DNA from: Amoeboaphelidium occidentale
Taxonomy: Eukaryota; Aphelidiomycota; Aphelidea
Length of the DNA stretch: 22,517 bases
Reading direction: 5' to 3'
Assembly (NCBI GenBank): GCA_023515795.1
Contig: JALGPX010000153.1
Span: 1-22,517 of the forward strand
Positions 1 to 10,647 of the stretch are shown one piece after another. Position 1 is the first letter of the stretch. Every line of letters starts with the position of its first letter. A program made the translations under genes and the position numbers. The notes beneath the pieces are model-generated. The model did not search any database, was not told the origin of the DNA, and saw only the letters and a program-made list of their open reading frames with translations.

Positions 1-112
1 TCTTGGAATTGATCAAGGTAATTTTTTATTTTGTTTTGATCGCGTTGCTTACTTTCAGGAAAATACTGTAATAATAGATCATGCAGAATTTGGCTCAAAT
101 CGTTTACATTAA
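1..112 (+). CDS. Possible last exons of an upstream gene (partial)
   Basis: Bases 1-17 followed by a GT...AG segment at 18-58 (gtaatt...tttcag, 41 nt, with cttac before the acceptor) look like an exon-intron junction of the type used elsewhere in this window. Splicing 17 to 59 leaves an open frame ending in LELIKENTVIIDHAEFG and then SNRLH and a TAA at 110-112. No family is recognised from so few residues. If real, this coding end overlaps the start of the SET gene at 81 by 32 bp on the same strand. The alternative is a 5'-UTR intron of the SET gene. A second frame across the junction is also open, so the reading is uncertain. Confidence 0.3.
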   Translation, partial: LGIDQGNFLFCFDRVAYFQENTVIIDHAEFGSNRLH

Positions 113-1235
113 CGACCAGAAGCAATTCGGTGTCGTCGCTACGGAGCTCATAAAGGAAGGACAGACCATCATTACAGAGAATCCCATCGTGTCATGTCAG
201 TATGCTCACAATAAGGATTACTTTCCTGCATGTTCTCATTGCTTGAAATCTCTGGAATCGCCTGAACAAATGCTAAAGAGATTGTCTGGTGTGCAGGATG
301 ATGTGCAGTTATTCAATAGCGCATGTTTGTTAGACAGATCAAAGATCACTAAATGCGATGTTTGCTTAAGCGCGTACTGTTCGCCTGAATGTCTGAATAT
401 CGCGCACTCAACTTATCAAAAGTATATTTGCGCACCCCAAACAGAAGACAACCCGCTGGTGCAGTTGGAGCAATTATGGAAGGGCATTCATTTCCCTCCT
501 GAGTCTGGAACAGTTATGCTCTTGGTCAGAATGATTGCATTCATAATTTACGAGATTGAACATAATCCTGGTAAGCAGCGCAAAGACATTCTCGGTACTT
601 TTGGTTCATTCACATCGCAGCAGTATTACTCAGAGTTCCTTGGACTATCGCATAGATTTATGAACGAAAAGTATGAGACAACGATGGTTGCAATTCAGGA
701 ATTATTGTGTCAAGCTTTTGGTTCTGTGCTGCCGGAGCTCTTCGATGTGCACACGTTCAAGAGCATGTTTAGTATTATGGCTTTGAATGCACAAGGTATC
801 GGCACAAGTTCTTTGGAAGAGTATGAAATTTATGCAACACGCAATATGAGCTCAAATCCAGAAGCATATCAAGAAAGTTTAGACAATATTGAAATGTTAC
901 AGGAATTCATAGAGGAACAGTCTGGCGAGTTCACTCATGTCGAAGGATCTGGTTTGTATCAATTCCAGTCAAAGATCAACCATTCTTGTGTGCCTAATAC
1001 AGAAGTAAGATTTCCTTACAATAATAGTTCTCTGCAAGTAGTTGCAACTCGTGATATACAGCCAGGCGAAGAGATTACAATAAGCTACATCGAATTTGAG
1101 GAAGATGGTTCTGATGTTGAGGAAACTTGCGCAGGTAAATGCTCTCAAGCAGAAGATAATGCAAAGAACGAACGCAAAGAGCTTCTAAAGGAATTCTACT
1201 TGTTTGAGTGCCAATGCGAAATGTGCTGCAAATAG
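81..1235 (+). CDS. SMYD5: SET-domain lysine methyltransferase, SMYD5/SET5 type
   Basis: This is a single-exon gene of 384 aa. An in-frame TAG at 75-77 lies just before the ATG, so 81 is the first possible start. The split SET architecture is visible: an N-terminal SET strand region, a cysteine-rich MYND-like insert (CSHC at 51-54 and CDVCLSAYCSPEC at 92-104), the SET core with NHSC at 300-303 followed by TRDIQPGEEITISY at about 323-336, and a post-SET cysteine cluster at the C terminus (FECQCEMCC, 375-383). The NHSCVPN...GEEI.ISY pattern is closest in memory to SMYD5 of animals and Set5 of fungi, which methylate lysines of histones including H4. An acidic insert (about 339-360) sits between SET core and post-SET. 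Histone substrate and nuclear location are inferred from the family. The stop lies only 39 bp before the NAA25 start. Confidence 0.85.
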   Translation: MQNLAQIVYINDQKQFGVVATELIKEGQTIITENPIVSCQYAHNKDYFPACSHCLKSLESPEQMLKRLSGVQDDVQLFNSACLLDRSKITKCDVCLSAYCSPECLNIAHSTYQKYICAPQTEDNPLVQLEQLWKGIHFPPESGTVMLLVRMIAFIIYEIEHNPGKQRKDILGTFGSFTSQQYYSEFLGLSHRFMNEKYETTMVAIQELLCQAFGSVLPELFDVHTFKSMFSIMALNAQGIGTSSLEEYEIYATRNMSSNPEAYQESLDNIEMLQEFIEEQSGEFTHVEGSGLYQFQSKINHSCVPNTEVRFPYNNSSLQVVATRDIQPGEEITISYIEFEEDGSDVEETCAGKCSQAEDNAKNERKELLKEFYLFECQCEMCCK

Positions 1236-1274
1236 ATCGCTTCGTTGATAAATATTTTTCAAGCTGTTTGACAG

Positions 1275-3776
1275 ATGAATCCTGTCTTGGAACGTAAAAC
1301 CAGACCTGTTTACGGTAAATCCCAACGCGTCGTATCCTCAACTTTAAAGACGCTCTTGATAGTCGCAATTACAAGAATGCCCTCAGCTTGAGCATAAAGC
1401 TACTGAAGAAGAATCCTAATGAAGATTTGATAAAGGTGCGCTTTCTCCGTTAAGATATTCAGATCCCTGACTTCTTTTAAAGGCATTAAAGGCCCTCTGC
1501 TTAGCAAAACTCGACTACTCCAAAGAGGCCATAGAAGTCATTAGCGATATTGATATCAAGAAGGCAAGCGATAATGATTACACAATTCAGCATATCGCGG
1601 CTGCTTACAAGAATATCGGAATGCGTAAGTTTTAGGATGGCATAGTTCGTGCTAATTGCGCTTATTAGACGCCGAAGTCGTTAAACTATACGAGACAGTT
1701 TGCGAGCTGAAGCCAAGGGACGAGGACAACCTCAATCAACTCTTCATGGGGTACATTCGCAACAAGAATTATCGTCAAGCTCAACAGGCAGCTGTGAAAC
1801 TACTAAAATTAACAAAGCATGAAAAGTACGTATTTTGGAATATCGTTACGAATTATCTGCAATACAAATATGACAATGTCACTGGCACGGATATGCTTCT
1901 TAAATTGTCATGCAAGATGCTAGAAAAGCTTGAGACAGAAGGGAAACTGCAAACAACAGAGGAGCTAAAATTCTACGTGATTATGTTGCAGGACTTGAAG
2001 GACTACGGAAAGATCAAAACTTTGTTGGACAAACACAAGGAAACTTACAAGATTAAGTCCGAGTTCAATTTGATCTATTTGAAGAATTTGGTCGACATGA
2101 ACGATTTAGCCTCTGCAAAAGATTACTCGGAAAGTCTTATTGTTAGATCCATAGAAACTGGCACTGACGCAGACTGGAAATTGTATGAAACATACTTGGA
2201 GTGCCTGGACAAACTTGGATTAAATGATGAAAAAGTTCTTCCGTTATGTGATTCTAATGAGAAAGTTGAAATGAGAGGACTGCTTCTATTTAGATTGAAG
2301 TATCATTTCCAGAAGAATAGTTTGACTTCTGATCTCATCATTAATTTCATCAAGCTTTTCAGCACAAAGTCTACACTATTCAACGATATTCAAGAATTCT
2401 TGCAGATTGAAAGTCTAAAGGAAACAATGAAGAGCTATTTAGTTAATGAATTGGCTGCTGTTGGGAGTATTTCAGAATCGAATTATAAATACAAGATTAA
2501 TTTGTACAAGCTGCTGCAAAAAATCGATTCAAGCTTGCTGACAGTAGACGATCTATTCCAAGACTATTTAGCTGTTATAGTTTTGATCAAGAATGAACCA
2601 ACCGATCGGAATCCAGGCGATGAGATAATTCTCGTCATTTGTGATATTATGGCGCAGAGTAAGGACGCTGTCCGTTTGGAAACAGTTATTAATTGCATAT
2701 CTATTTTGATCTTCTCTCTTAAAGTATCAAAGTTCAACTATAATCTAATTATGAAGCTTGTTCAAATTCTATTGAAATATGGCCTTGTGAAAGAAAGTCT
2801 TCCGTTTTATAAAAACTTGGATATCAAATCTCTTCTTCAGGAAAGCTGCAGTTATGTTCTGCTGGAAAAGTTGATTCCATCAGCAATTGTAGTCAATGAC
2901 GACGAATTGATTCAAAACTGCTTTAGCGATGGAAAGTCAATAGTTAAAATGCACCAGATGGAAACGCTGGAGATGATATGCCAGGCTTTCAAGTTTTCGA
3001 CTTACTCAAAAATTGACGAATTCATCAATTTCAGATTAGTACTTGATAAGTCATTATATCAAAGCATCCTAGACGTCGATTTAGAGCTTTTGAAGATGAA
3101 GAGTCTTCTTCAAGCTCAAAAACATGGTGTTAATTTTGATATTGAAACTTTCAAGAATCTTGACTTGGAAAATCTCGTGGATAACAGAGATATGTCAATT
3201 CTAAACAGTGGAGGGTTTTACACTTCATTCGATACCAGAACACAAGACCATCTCAGAAACAGGATCAATCTATTGAATACAGTGAAAAGTTTAATGAGCG
3301 GCAATATGGAAGTTACAGATGATGTTAAACAATGCTTACTTGACCTGAAATCCAATATCAACAACTTCTCTCTGGCTAGTGAACTTCTTATTTCTGTAGT
3401 TACTCATGAGAGTATTGGCGCCGTAAAAGACAAAATCGAGAAGTATTTTGAATCGATCAAAGATGTCATTGATTATCGCTTCTTTGGCCCAGCAAATGAG
3501 TTTTCTCTGATTTTACACGTCCTGATGAAGTTTGTAGTAAGCAAGAAGCCGAATCTCAAGCATGAATGTCTTCAATTGGTGAACATTGTGAAGGACCATG
3601 CTCAGCAGAAGATTGATTCTTTTGAAGCTGTTTCAAATACTGCGAAAGGATCTTTTTCTGGAGAAGAATACGAAGCATCATTCTCTGAAGCTAAAAAGAT
3701 GTTCGATACTGGTGTGATTAAGAACCTTAACAATATTGTCGCCTGCTACAAGAAACTTGAAAATTCAATAAAATAG
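1275..3776 (+). CDS. NAA25: NatB N-terminal acetyltransferase auxiliary subunit NAA25/MDM20
   Basis: Four exons are read: 1275-1314, 1350-1435, 1483-1624 and 1669-3776, giving 791 aa. The introns are 35, 47 and 44 nt with GT...AG ends and branch-like ctcaac, ctgac and gctaat. The joins restore a continuous TPR-like helical protein. Matches to NAA25 include RPVY near the start, KALKALCLA in exon 3, LFMGYIRNKNYRQAQQA, KIDEFINFR and NLVDNRDMSIL, the same order as in the human protein. A TGA in frame at 1269-1271 fixes ATG 1275 as the first start. NAA25 is the ribosome-anchoring subunit of NatB, partner of catalytic NAA20, which acetylates N termini beginning Met-Asp, Glu, Asn or Gln; yeast mdm20 affects actin cables and mitochondrial inheritance. 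It is somewhat shorter than the human subunit (about 970 aa). AATAAA at 3767-3772 lies just before the TAG. The next gene converges with 17 bp between stops. Confidence 0.9.
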
Positions 3777-3793
3777 AGAAATCCAGTTTCTAT

Positions 3794-6700
3794 TTATGCT
3801 CTTGTACACCATTCTGTTCCACGCTGTGATGCACTCTCGGCAGCTACAGAGACGGCAGTGAATGTATCTTGACAAGCCATCCTGATCCTCTCACTAGTAG
3901 CAGGAGAACCAAGTCTAAAATCAGTATCAAGGTTATTTTGCTTCCTGTAAGCACGCACCGCTTCATACACAGCAAAATACACACCAGCTCCAAGGAATAA
4001 TGGCGGCTCTCCGACGGCTTTGCTTGAATATACCGCAAACTTGTTTCCGCCAATGTTTCTGGTATCGAACAAATGAACACGGAAATCAATAGGAATATCA
4101 GAGAATGACGGTATTTTGTACATTCCAGGACCTCTGGTGATTAATTGTCCGTTGTTTGGAAACCAAAGGCTCTCTTCCATTGTTGTCATACCAAGACCTT
4201 GAACAAATGCTCCCTCAATTTGGCCAATATCGATCATTGGATTCAAAGAGTTTCCAAGATCCATCATCATATCTGATCGTAAGATTTGGTAATCACCAGT
4301 GAGACAATCTACTTGAACCTCGTTAACTGCACAACCAAAAGTAAAATAATTGAACATGCGCTTTCCAGTTCCATCTTCCCAATTATAGTCCAAATCAGGT
4401 GTTTTGTAAAATCCATTTGCTGACAGATTCACCCTTTCAAAGTATGCAATTTTGACAATTTCAGCAAAAGATTTTTCAGGATGCTTATTGAAGAGAGGTT
4501 TAAGTCTTTCATTAAGCTGATCACAAGCATTCTTGATTGCCATTCCATTTAGATCAGAACCGGCCGATGCTGCTGTTGGACTTGTGTTTGGCACTTTGTC
4601 TGTAGAAGTATCACTGATGTGCACTGAGTTTACTTTAGGATCAAATCCATAAAGGGCGTCAGCTAGAACTTGAACCATTTTGGTATGGAGACCTTGTCCC
4701 ATTTCTGTTCCAGCATGAGAAATCAAGACTGAACCATCAGAATAAATGTGTACTAATGCGCCAGCTTGATTAAGAAATCGAGCAGTGAATGAGATTCCAA
4801 ATTTTGTCGGAGTAACAACTATTCCTCTCTTCACATATTTGTTTTCAGCATTAAAATTTTCAACGGCCTCTCTCCTGTTGATGAAATCGCTCTGCTGTTT
4901 TAATTCGGCGTACATCTTTGGAATATGAAAATCAGTAAGAGGCTGATTAAAGTGTGTTGTTTGGTTCTCAGAATAGAAATTAATTTCTCTCACTTTTTCA
5001 AGAGGAACATTCAATTTCAATGCAACTCTGTCCATCCATACTTCAGTGAAAATCATGCCTAAAATGAGCCAATTGTGAAGAGAATATACCTTGTGGTCCA
5101 CCAAATCCTCTGAATGCAGTATTTGAATGAATGTTGGTTTTGCACACTCTCCCGACAGCTCTAACATTAGGAATATAGTAGCAGTTGTCAGAATGAGAAA
5201 GAGCTCTCTCCATTACAGCCAAAGACAAATCTGCTGAATAACCACCATTCGAATACAACTCAAGGTCCAACGCCAAAATCTTCCCAGACTTTTCAAAGCC
5301 GACTTTATACTTTGCTAAAAATGGATGCCTCTGACCGCACAAAACCATATCTTCTTCTCTATCGAGCATTATGCGCACACGCTTCCCACATTTCCTTGCC
5401 GCGACAGCTAAAGCACATGATATTGGCGCACTTCTTGTTTCTTTTCCACCAAAACCGCCACCCATTCTTTTAACCTTAACAACAACACGGTTACTGCTTA
5501 TTCCAAGAACGTGAGCCGTCAAATGCTGAGTTTCAGTAGGATTTTGTGTAGAAGAGATAATTTCCATTTCATCGTCTTCGCGGCCAGGTATTGCTATTGA
5601 AGCTTGAGTTTCTAAATAGAAATGGTTCTGACCGCCAATGCGATGCTCGCCTGAAATAACGTAATCGCATTTAGCAAATGCTTCCTCGACGTTGCCTTTG
5701 ATAATCTTCTTGGTAATCGGGAAGTAAGATTGATGCTTTATAGCCTCCTCAATAGTAATAATCGCTTTTCCGTTGTTTAGAGGCAAATTATCAGTCGAAT
5801 AGCCAACAACGACCTTTTTTGCCGCGGCTTGAGCAAGTTCCCTGCTCTCAGCAACAACCATTCCTATAATTTGACCATGAAAATACACGGATTCTTTCGC
5901 AAACAATTCTTCATCCTTGAATACGGGTCCAATAATGTTGCTTCCTTTAACATCTCTATGATCAACGTATGAAACTACTCCTTTCATACTTAAAGCTTCA
6001 CTTTCATCAACATTCGTAATCCTTGCATAAGGCTGCTTTGAGTAAACGAAAGCCGCAAATAGTTCTCCTTTCTCTAGCGGAACATCATCGGTGTATATTG
6101 CTTCTCCTGTTACTTGCTTGAGAGCAGATAAATGAATAATGCTCTTTCCAACCAGGCCTTTTCCTTCAGAATCGTTGTAAATTTGAATGCCAGATGTCAG
6201 CGGACGATGTTTCGGTACCACAGATGACTTCTCGTAATCCAACTTCAATCTTTCACACACAAAATTATAGAATTTATACAAAAATCCTTGAGCAAGTGTC
6301 CTTCTGTATTCAGCCATTCCACCCGGAGCGGAAAAAGGAACAAAAACATCTTTCGAAATTAGGATCGGTTTCAACTTTTCAATGGCTTCCAGCGACCATT
6401 TCTTTCCAATACATTCTCTTTTAGACTCCTGGGCGTCGATTGTATAAGGACCCATCCCACCGAAAGCATAAGAGCAATCTTGAACCACTTGATCCTGATT
6501 TAAAACTACTCTAAAGCCAGCGGTGACTATGGCTATGTCGTCGTCTCTTCTCTTTGCTTGCTTGTATGCCATGCAGTATTCATTCTCATGCGTAAACGGC
6601 ACAAATAGAGAAACGATAACTTCGTTTGTTTGGAGTGCAGTTTTTCTGTAGCCCTGAAAAAAGTTCTCCATGGTAACAAGTCTTGCGTCCTTGCCTTCTT

Positions 6701-7851
6701 CTTGGAGCTTTAATGTACATTTTAACGAAACTAAAACAGGATTTAAATCAGAAATAGGACTAGCAGTCGCAATATTGCCAGCCAAAGTTCCAACGTTCCT
6801 AATTTGTCTGCCTGCGAACCATCGCAGATTCTCAATAATAGATTTAAAGCCTCTTGTTTTATATTCCGGCAGAGAATCAATCTGTTTTGCTAATTCTTTC
6901 CAAAATTCGCTCAAAGTCACACATGCTCCTACTTCTAATCCGTCCGGTCGAATGTTTAAAGCAGTGAGCTCTGGAATATCAGTAGGAGAAATCATTACGT
7001 TGTATTCTTGGTTCTTAAACTTCACTTCAATGCCAACTTCAGTATTCCCATTGACCAGTTTCGCACCAGGATACTTTGCCTTCAATAGGAGAAGTTCTTG
7101 AAGCGTAACTGGGCGAAACCACTTGTGCCCCTCCTTTTCAAACTCCAAACTTTGTTTGTTCTTCTCCGATTCAATAATTCTTATCAAACCAGGAGGGAAT
7201 ATAAGTTCCTGAGAAGCGTCGTACTTTTTAAATTGGATTTCCTCTTGAAACATTGGCTTTCCTTTTTCTGCATTACCGTCGTAAACGCAATAACCATTCT
7301 TTCCACATTTGTCGTTACAAAATGTCTTTGCTGCTGCTAAAATTGACCGGTAGCCAGTGCACCGACATAGATTTCCATCAAAAGCTTCTTCAATCTCCGC
7401 TTCAGTCGGTTTTGGATTGTTTCGCAGAAGCGCATACAGCGACATGACGATTCCGGGCGTACAAAAACCACACTGCGATCCAAAGAACTTCGCTATACGT
7501 TCTTGAACTGGGTGAGGCTGTTTTGAAGTACCGATTCCTTCGACAGTTATGACATGTTTGTGATGCAGCGAGCACAATGGCATAAGGCAAGCATTCACTG
7601 AAATATGATGAGGTCTTTTAGCGACAATATCATAATTAGAAACTAACACTGTGCATGCGCCACAACCACCTATTGATATGTTACATCAGTCCAGTGATAC
7701 TATGAAAGAAACCTTCAGCGCAACCAAGTTTTGTCCCTGTCAAGCCGATGCCTCGTAGGAACTGCAGCAAAGTAGCCCTGGGATCTGGCTGCTCCAACTC
7801 AAACTTTGTGCCGTTTACGTAAAAGATTAATTTGCTTTGACTTTGTACCAT
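3794..7851 (-). CDS. XDH: Xanthine dehydrogenase (molybdo-flavoprotein)
   Basis: Three exons are read: 7851-7713, 7669-5090 and 5058-3794, giving 1327 aa (human 1333). The introns are 43 nt (7712-7670) and 31 nt (5089-5059), both phase 1. The enzyme oxidises hypoxanthine to xanthine and xanthine to urate in purine breakdown. The N-terminal 2Fe-2S domains carry C44, C49, C52 and C74, then C113, C116, C148 and C150. The FAD domain has NGNTEVGIE (about 252-260) and [16 protein letters not shown]. The molybdopterin domain has [18 protein letters not shown] (Arg about 900), [12 protein letters not shown] and the catalytic-Glu motif KAVGEPPLF (Glu about 1257). All clusters and cofactor motifs are present, so it is probably active and cytosolic. 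The 7851 start is the first ATG and matches the family N terminus (SKLIFYVNG). Whether it acts mainly as dehydrogenase or oxidase cannot be told here. Confidence 0.95.
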
Positions 7852-8053
7852 TAGGGCGCAAGAAAAGAAACGCCACGAAACCGCAAATTCGGCTGTCAAA
7901 CAACGCCAAACGAGCGAGTTATTCTGTTTCAACTGGTCAAGCGCTAAGATTTAAAGCTTTTATGTGAGCTTCAGACTCTTAAGCACACGTTTTATGCATT
8001 GTTCTTTGCTCGAATCTTCTGAGATAGTTTATTATCCATTAACTCTAAGAACG
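7852..8053. other. Intergenic: XDH upstream region and F-box gene 3' end
   Basis: These 202 bp separate two tandem minus-strand genes and must hold the XDH promoter. The XDH frame is open upstream for 27 codons (to 7932) but without an ATG. The F-box gene's poly(A) signal lies at 8028-8033. No other feature was seen. Confidence 0.5.
8028..8033 (-). terminator. Poly(A) signal AATAAA, F-box gene
   Basis: The plus strand reads tttatt, so AATAAA is on the minus strand, 20 nt downstream of the F-box gene stop at 8054. Confidence 0.5.
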
Positions 8054-9070
8054 CTACGTTTTGGACCTGAATATCACAAAATGGTTTGTTAGAACCCACG
8101 TCCACGTGATGGGATCTCTAACGGCAAGCAGTGGAGGGTAGTGCGATACTTGAACTTTCCGTTGTCTGCTAAACAGACTGGGAGCAAATCGATTTATGCC
8201 GTCGTGAATTGGTGCTCTCCTGTTTGAACCATTCACACCAAACACTTCTTCACGCAGCCAAGATAGCTCTTCTGACCAAAACTGATTTATGTTGAGCCTC
8301 TGCAACATTGATAAATCATCCTCATCAAAATCTCCTAGGAACACATTATCGTCCATGCCAGTTTCTTGTGGTTGATACATTAACTGCCCTTCCGTAGGCC
8401 CAATAAAAATCCATGGAATATCAGGATGAGAGTCTTCAAATATGTTCGACTCATACGTAAAATCAGAGTTAAAATTGCCCCAGAAATCAGGAACTCTACC
8501 AAACTGTGGATTGAATCGCGCTACAAAGTTAAAACGCCATTCAAGTGATGTGATTTCTTTAAAAGTTATAAAGTTCCTGTAACTCTCCTGCACAAGCACT
8601 GCGTAATTCTTTTTCCAAATGCTTGACCACTTTGCTTCTGCCTGATCACATGCTTTACCATTCTGTGTTATCGTAAGAGGATGAGCCAGCCATGCAGGAA
8701 ACGATTCCGCAGCAATTGAAACAAGCTCAGACTTTTCCAGGGGTGCACGAATATCAGTTCTCTGTCGAGGATTTAGCAAACCGAAAAGGTCTCGATTCTT
8801 GATCAGATCCTTTAGCTCTATGATACTCAATTGTTTCAACCGATCAGCTGGTGCAGTGAACAGAGGATGTAGTGCGTGCATTAGGAATGTGTTTTTATCC
8901 TTGTACTTCTTCATACAAAGATGTTTCCATATGCTGTTACGACTTGATAATTCCAGAAAGAACTTTGATACTAACGAACAAGCACACAAAGTCGATACAT
9001 CTTCTCTTAAAAATTCCCAAATGCAGTGAAATACTTCCACGGGTAAATCTATCAACTCCAACTGAGGCAT
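8054..9070 (-). CDS. F-box protein with SAP-like segment
   Basis: This is a single-exon gene of 338 aa. Residues about 5-50 form an F-box (LIDLPVEVFHCIWEFL, then CSLVSKFFLELS and IWKHL), which binds Skp1 in SCF ubiquitin ligases. Residues about 80-120 (LSIIELKDLI ... LEKSELVSIA) have the helix-turn-helix spacing and the conserved K-ELV of SAP/SAP-like modules, which bind nucleic acid or occur in E3 ligases. The rest is a tryptophan-rich domain with IPWIFIGP at about 221-228 and a conserved-looking C terminus ending WTWVLTNHFVIFRS, which I cannot assign to a named family; it is presumably substrate-binding. A role as an SCF substrate receptor is inferred from the F-box only. It is divergent with ARPC1 across 120 bp. 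Confidence 0.75.
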   Translation of the reverse strand: MPQLELIDLPVEVFHCIWEFLREDVSTLCACSLVSKFFLELSSRNSIWKHLCMKKYKDKNTFLMHALHPLFTAPADRLKQLSIIELKDLIKNRDLFGLLNPRQRTDIRAPLEKSELVSIAAESFPAWLAHPLTITQNGKACDQAEAKWSSIWKKNYAVLVQESYRNFITFKEITSLEWRFNFVARFNPQFGRVPDFWGNFNSDFTYESNIFEDSHPDIPWIFIGPTEGQLMYQPQETGMDDNVFLGDFDEDDLSMLQRLNINQFWSEELSWLREEVFGVNGSNRRAPIHDGINRFAPSLFSRQRKVQVSHYPPLLAVRDPITWTWVLTNHFVIFRSKT

Positions 9071-9190
9071 TTCGTCACTTTGGAAATTTGTGGCTGAGCT
9101 CCGACTGCGAAAACGGGTGAAACAATCGCAAGCGCCGCAAATTCTTTTTTCTTATTTCCAGAAAGTGTCGACTGCTCAGAGTCCACGAAA
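9071..9190. promoter_or_regulatory. Divergent promoter between F-box gene and ARPC1
   Basis: Only 120 bp lie between the two divergent start codons, so the two genes must share promoter sequence. It contains a CG-rich patch (cgcaagcgccgc near 9127-9138) and a pyrimidine tract (ttcttttttcttatttcc, about 9142-9159) before the ARPC1 start. No TATA box is evident. The role is inferred from position. Confidence 0.55.
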
Positions 9191-10399
9191 ATGTCAAATG
9201 AAGTTTACCAAATAATCAACGCACCGATTTCTGCCTTCTGCTTCAATGCCAAAAGGAATCAGGTTGCTGTGTGTCCAAATACGAACGAAGTCCAGATTTA
9301 CGAAAAGGCTGGCTCAGAGTGGAAAGTTGTTCATGTCTTGAAAGGCGTAAGTCGCTTTTGCTTTAAAAGAAGAGTTAATTGGGCTGTAGCATGACAAATT
9401 GGTTACTTCTATTGACTGGGCACCAAAGACAAATCGAATTGTCACTTGTTCGCAAGACAGAAATGCTTACGTTTGGTCTATTGATGCTGCGACAGGACAA
9501 TGGAAGCCAACTTTGGTTTTGTTGAGAATTAACAGGGCTGCTACTTTTTGTCGTTGGTCGCCATTGGAGAACAAGTTTGCTGTTGCGTCTGGTGCTCGCT
9601 GCATTTCTGTGTGTTACTTTGAAGAGGATCGCGACTGGTGGGTTTCAAAGCATTTGAAGAAGCCAATTCGTTCCACTGTTTTGTGTATTGACTGGCATCC
9701 TAATAATGTTTTATTGGCTGCAGGCTCTTCTGATATGAAGGCTCGTGTGTTCTCTGCTTACATCAAAGGTGTTGATGAGAAACCTCCAGCATCACCATGG
9801 GGAGAGAGATTGCCTTTTAACACATTGTGTGCTGAGTATTCTACTGGTTCTGGCTCATGGGTTCACGGTGTTTCATTCTCTCCTGATGGCAATCAATTGG
9901 TAAGCATTTGATGATTTGTTTTCGTGCTTAATTATTTTATCAGGCATGGGTAAGTCACGATTCCTCTGTCTCATTTGCTGATCCTGCTTCCAACTCAGTG
10001 TCACATGTTACATGTCCATTTTTGCCATTTATGGATGTTGAATGGATTACTGGTAACAGTGTTGTTGCTGTTGGTCATGATTGTTGTCCAATGCTGTTCT
10101 CTGCTGATAAGAGTGGTGCATGGAGATTTGTTGAAAAGTTGGACGGACAGGAAAAGAAGGCTAAAGTTGCAACTGGTTCTGCTTTTGACAAGTTCAAGCA
10201 ATTGGACTCAAAGGGTCAGAGTGAGGCATCGAATACTTCTTTGCAAACTATTCACCAGAACTCTATCATTTGTGTTCGTGTTCATGCTGGCACCAAAGAC
10301 AAGGTTTTGAAGTTTGCTACAGGAGGTATTGATGGAAAGGTTGTTGTTTGGGATGTCAAGTCTCTGGAGCAAGCCATTTCAGGTTTGAAAATTGCTTAA
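9191..10399 (+). CDS. ARPC1: Arp2/3 complex subunit 1 (ARPC1/ARC40), WD40 protein
   Basis: Three exons are read: 9191-9346, 9390-9899 and 9944-10399, giving 373 aa (human about 370-372). The introns are 43 nt (gtaagt...gtag) and 44 nt (gtaagc...tcag), both phase 0. ARPC1 is the seven-bladed WD40 subunit of the Arp2/3 complex, which nucleates branched actin networks, for example at endocytic patches. Family motifs follow in order: [30 protein letters not shown] (across the first join), [78 protein letters not shown] (across the second join), and the C-terminal [13 protein letters not shown]. Nothing is missing, so it is expected to be functional. The TAA stop is embedded in a TAATAAA. Confidence 0.97.
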
Positions 10400-10403
10400 T
10401 AAA
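10398..10403 (+). terminator. Poly(A) signal AATAAA overlapping ARPC1 stop codon
   Basis: The ARPC1 stop TAA (10397-10399) is followed by TAAA, so AATAAA begins inside the stop codon. Further AT-rich 3' sequence follows to about 10560. Confidence 0.5.
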
Positions 10404-10647
10404 CAGAAATTAAGTATGCTAAAGGGTAATTAAGTGGCTAGGAGCGTCTCCTGAAATTTAAATAGTGGAATTGATTTATTATCGCATGATGCACTGATAG
10501 GTTGCAGAAAAGGATCCAAGAAATACAATAGAAAAAGCGAATAAATATTAAATGTTGAACTATTGAGTTTATTGTGGCTTTAAAGCAAATTAAGTGAGAG
10601 ATCTATATACAGTGTTTAGGTTTGCTGAGAATGCTTTTAAAACCTAG

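Noticed and set aside
6194-7447. Plus-strand frames of 64-143 codons inside the XDH region.
   Set aside because: They lie antisense to a fully conserved enzyme with intact motifs and have no family signals of their own.
7852-7932. In-frame upstream extension of XDH by 27 codons.
   Set aside because: It has no ATG; the 7851 ATG matches the family N terminus exactly and gives cluster cysteines at the expected positions.
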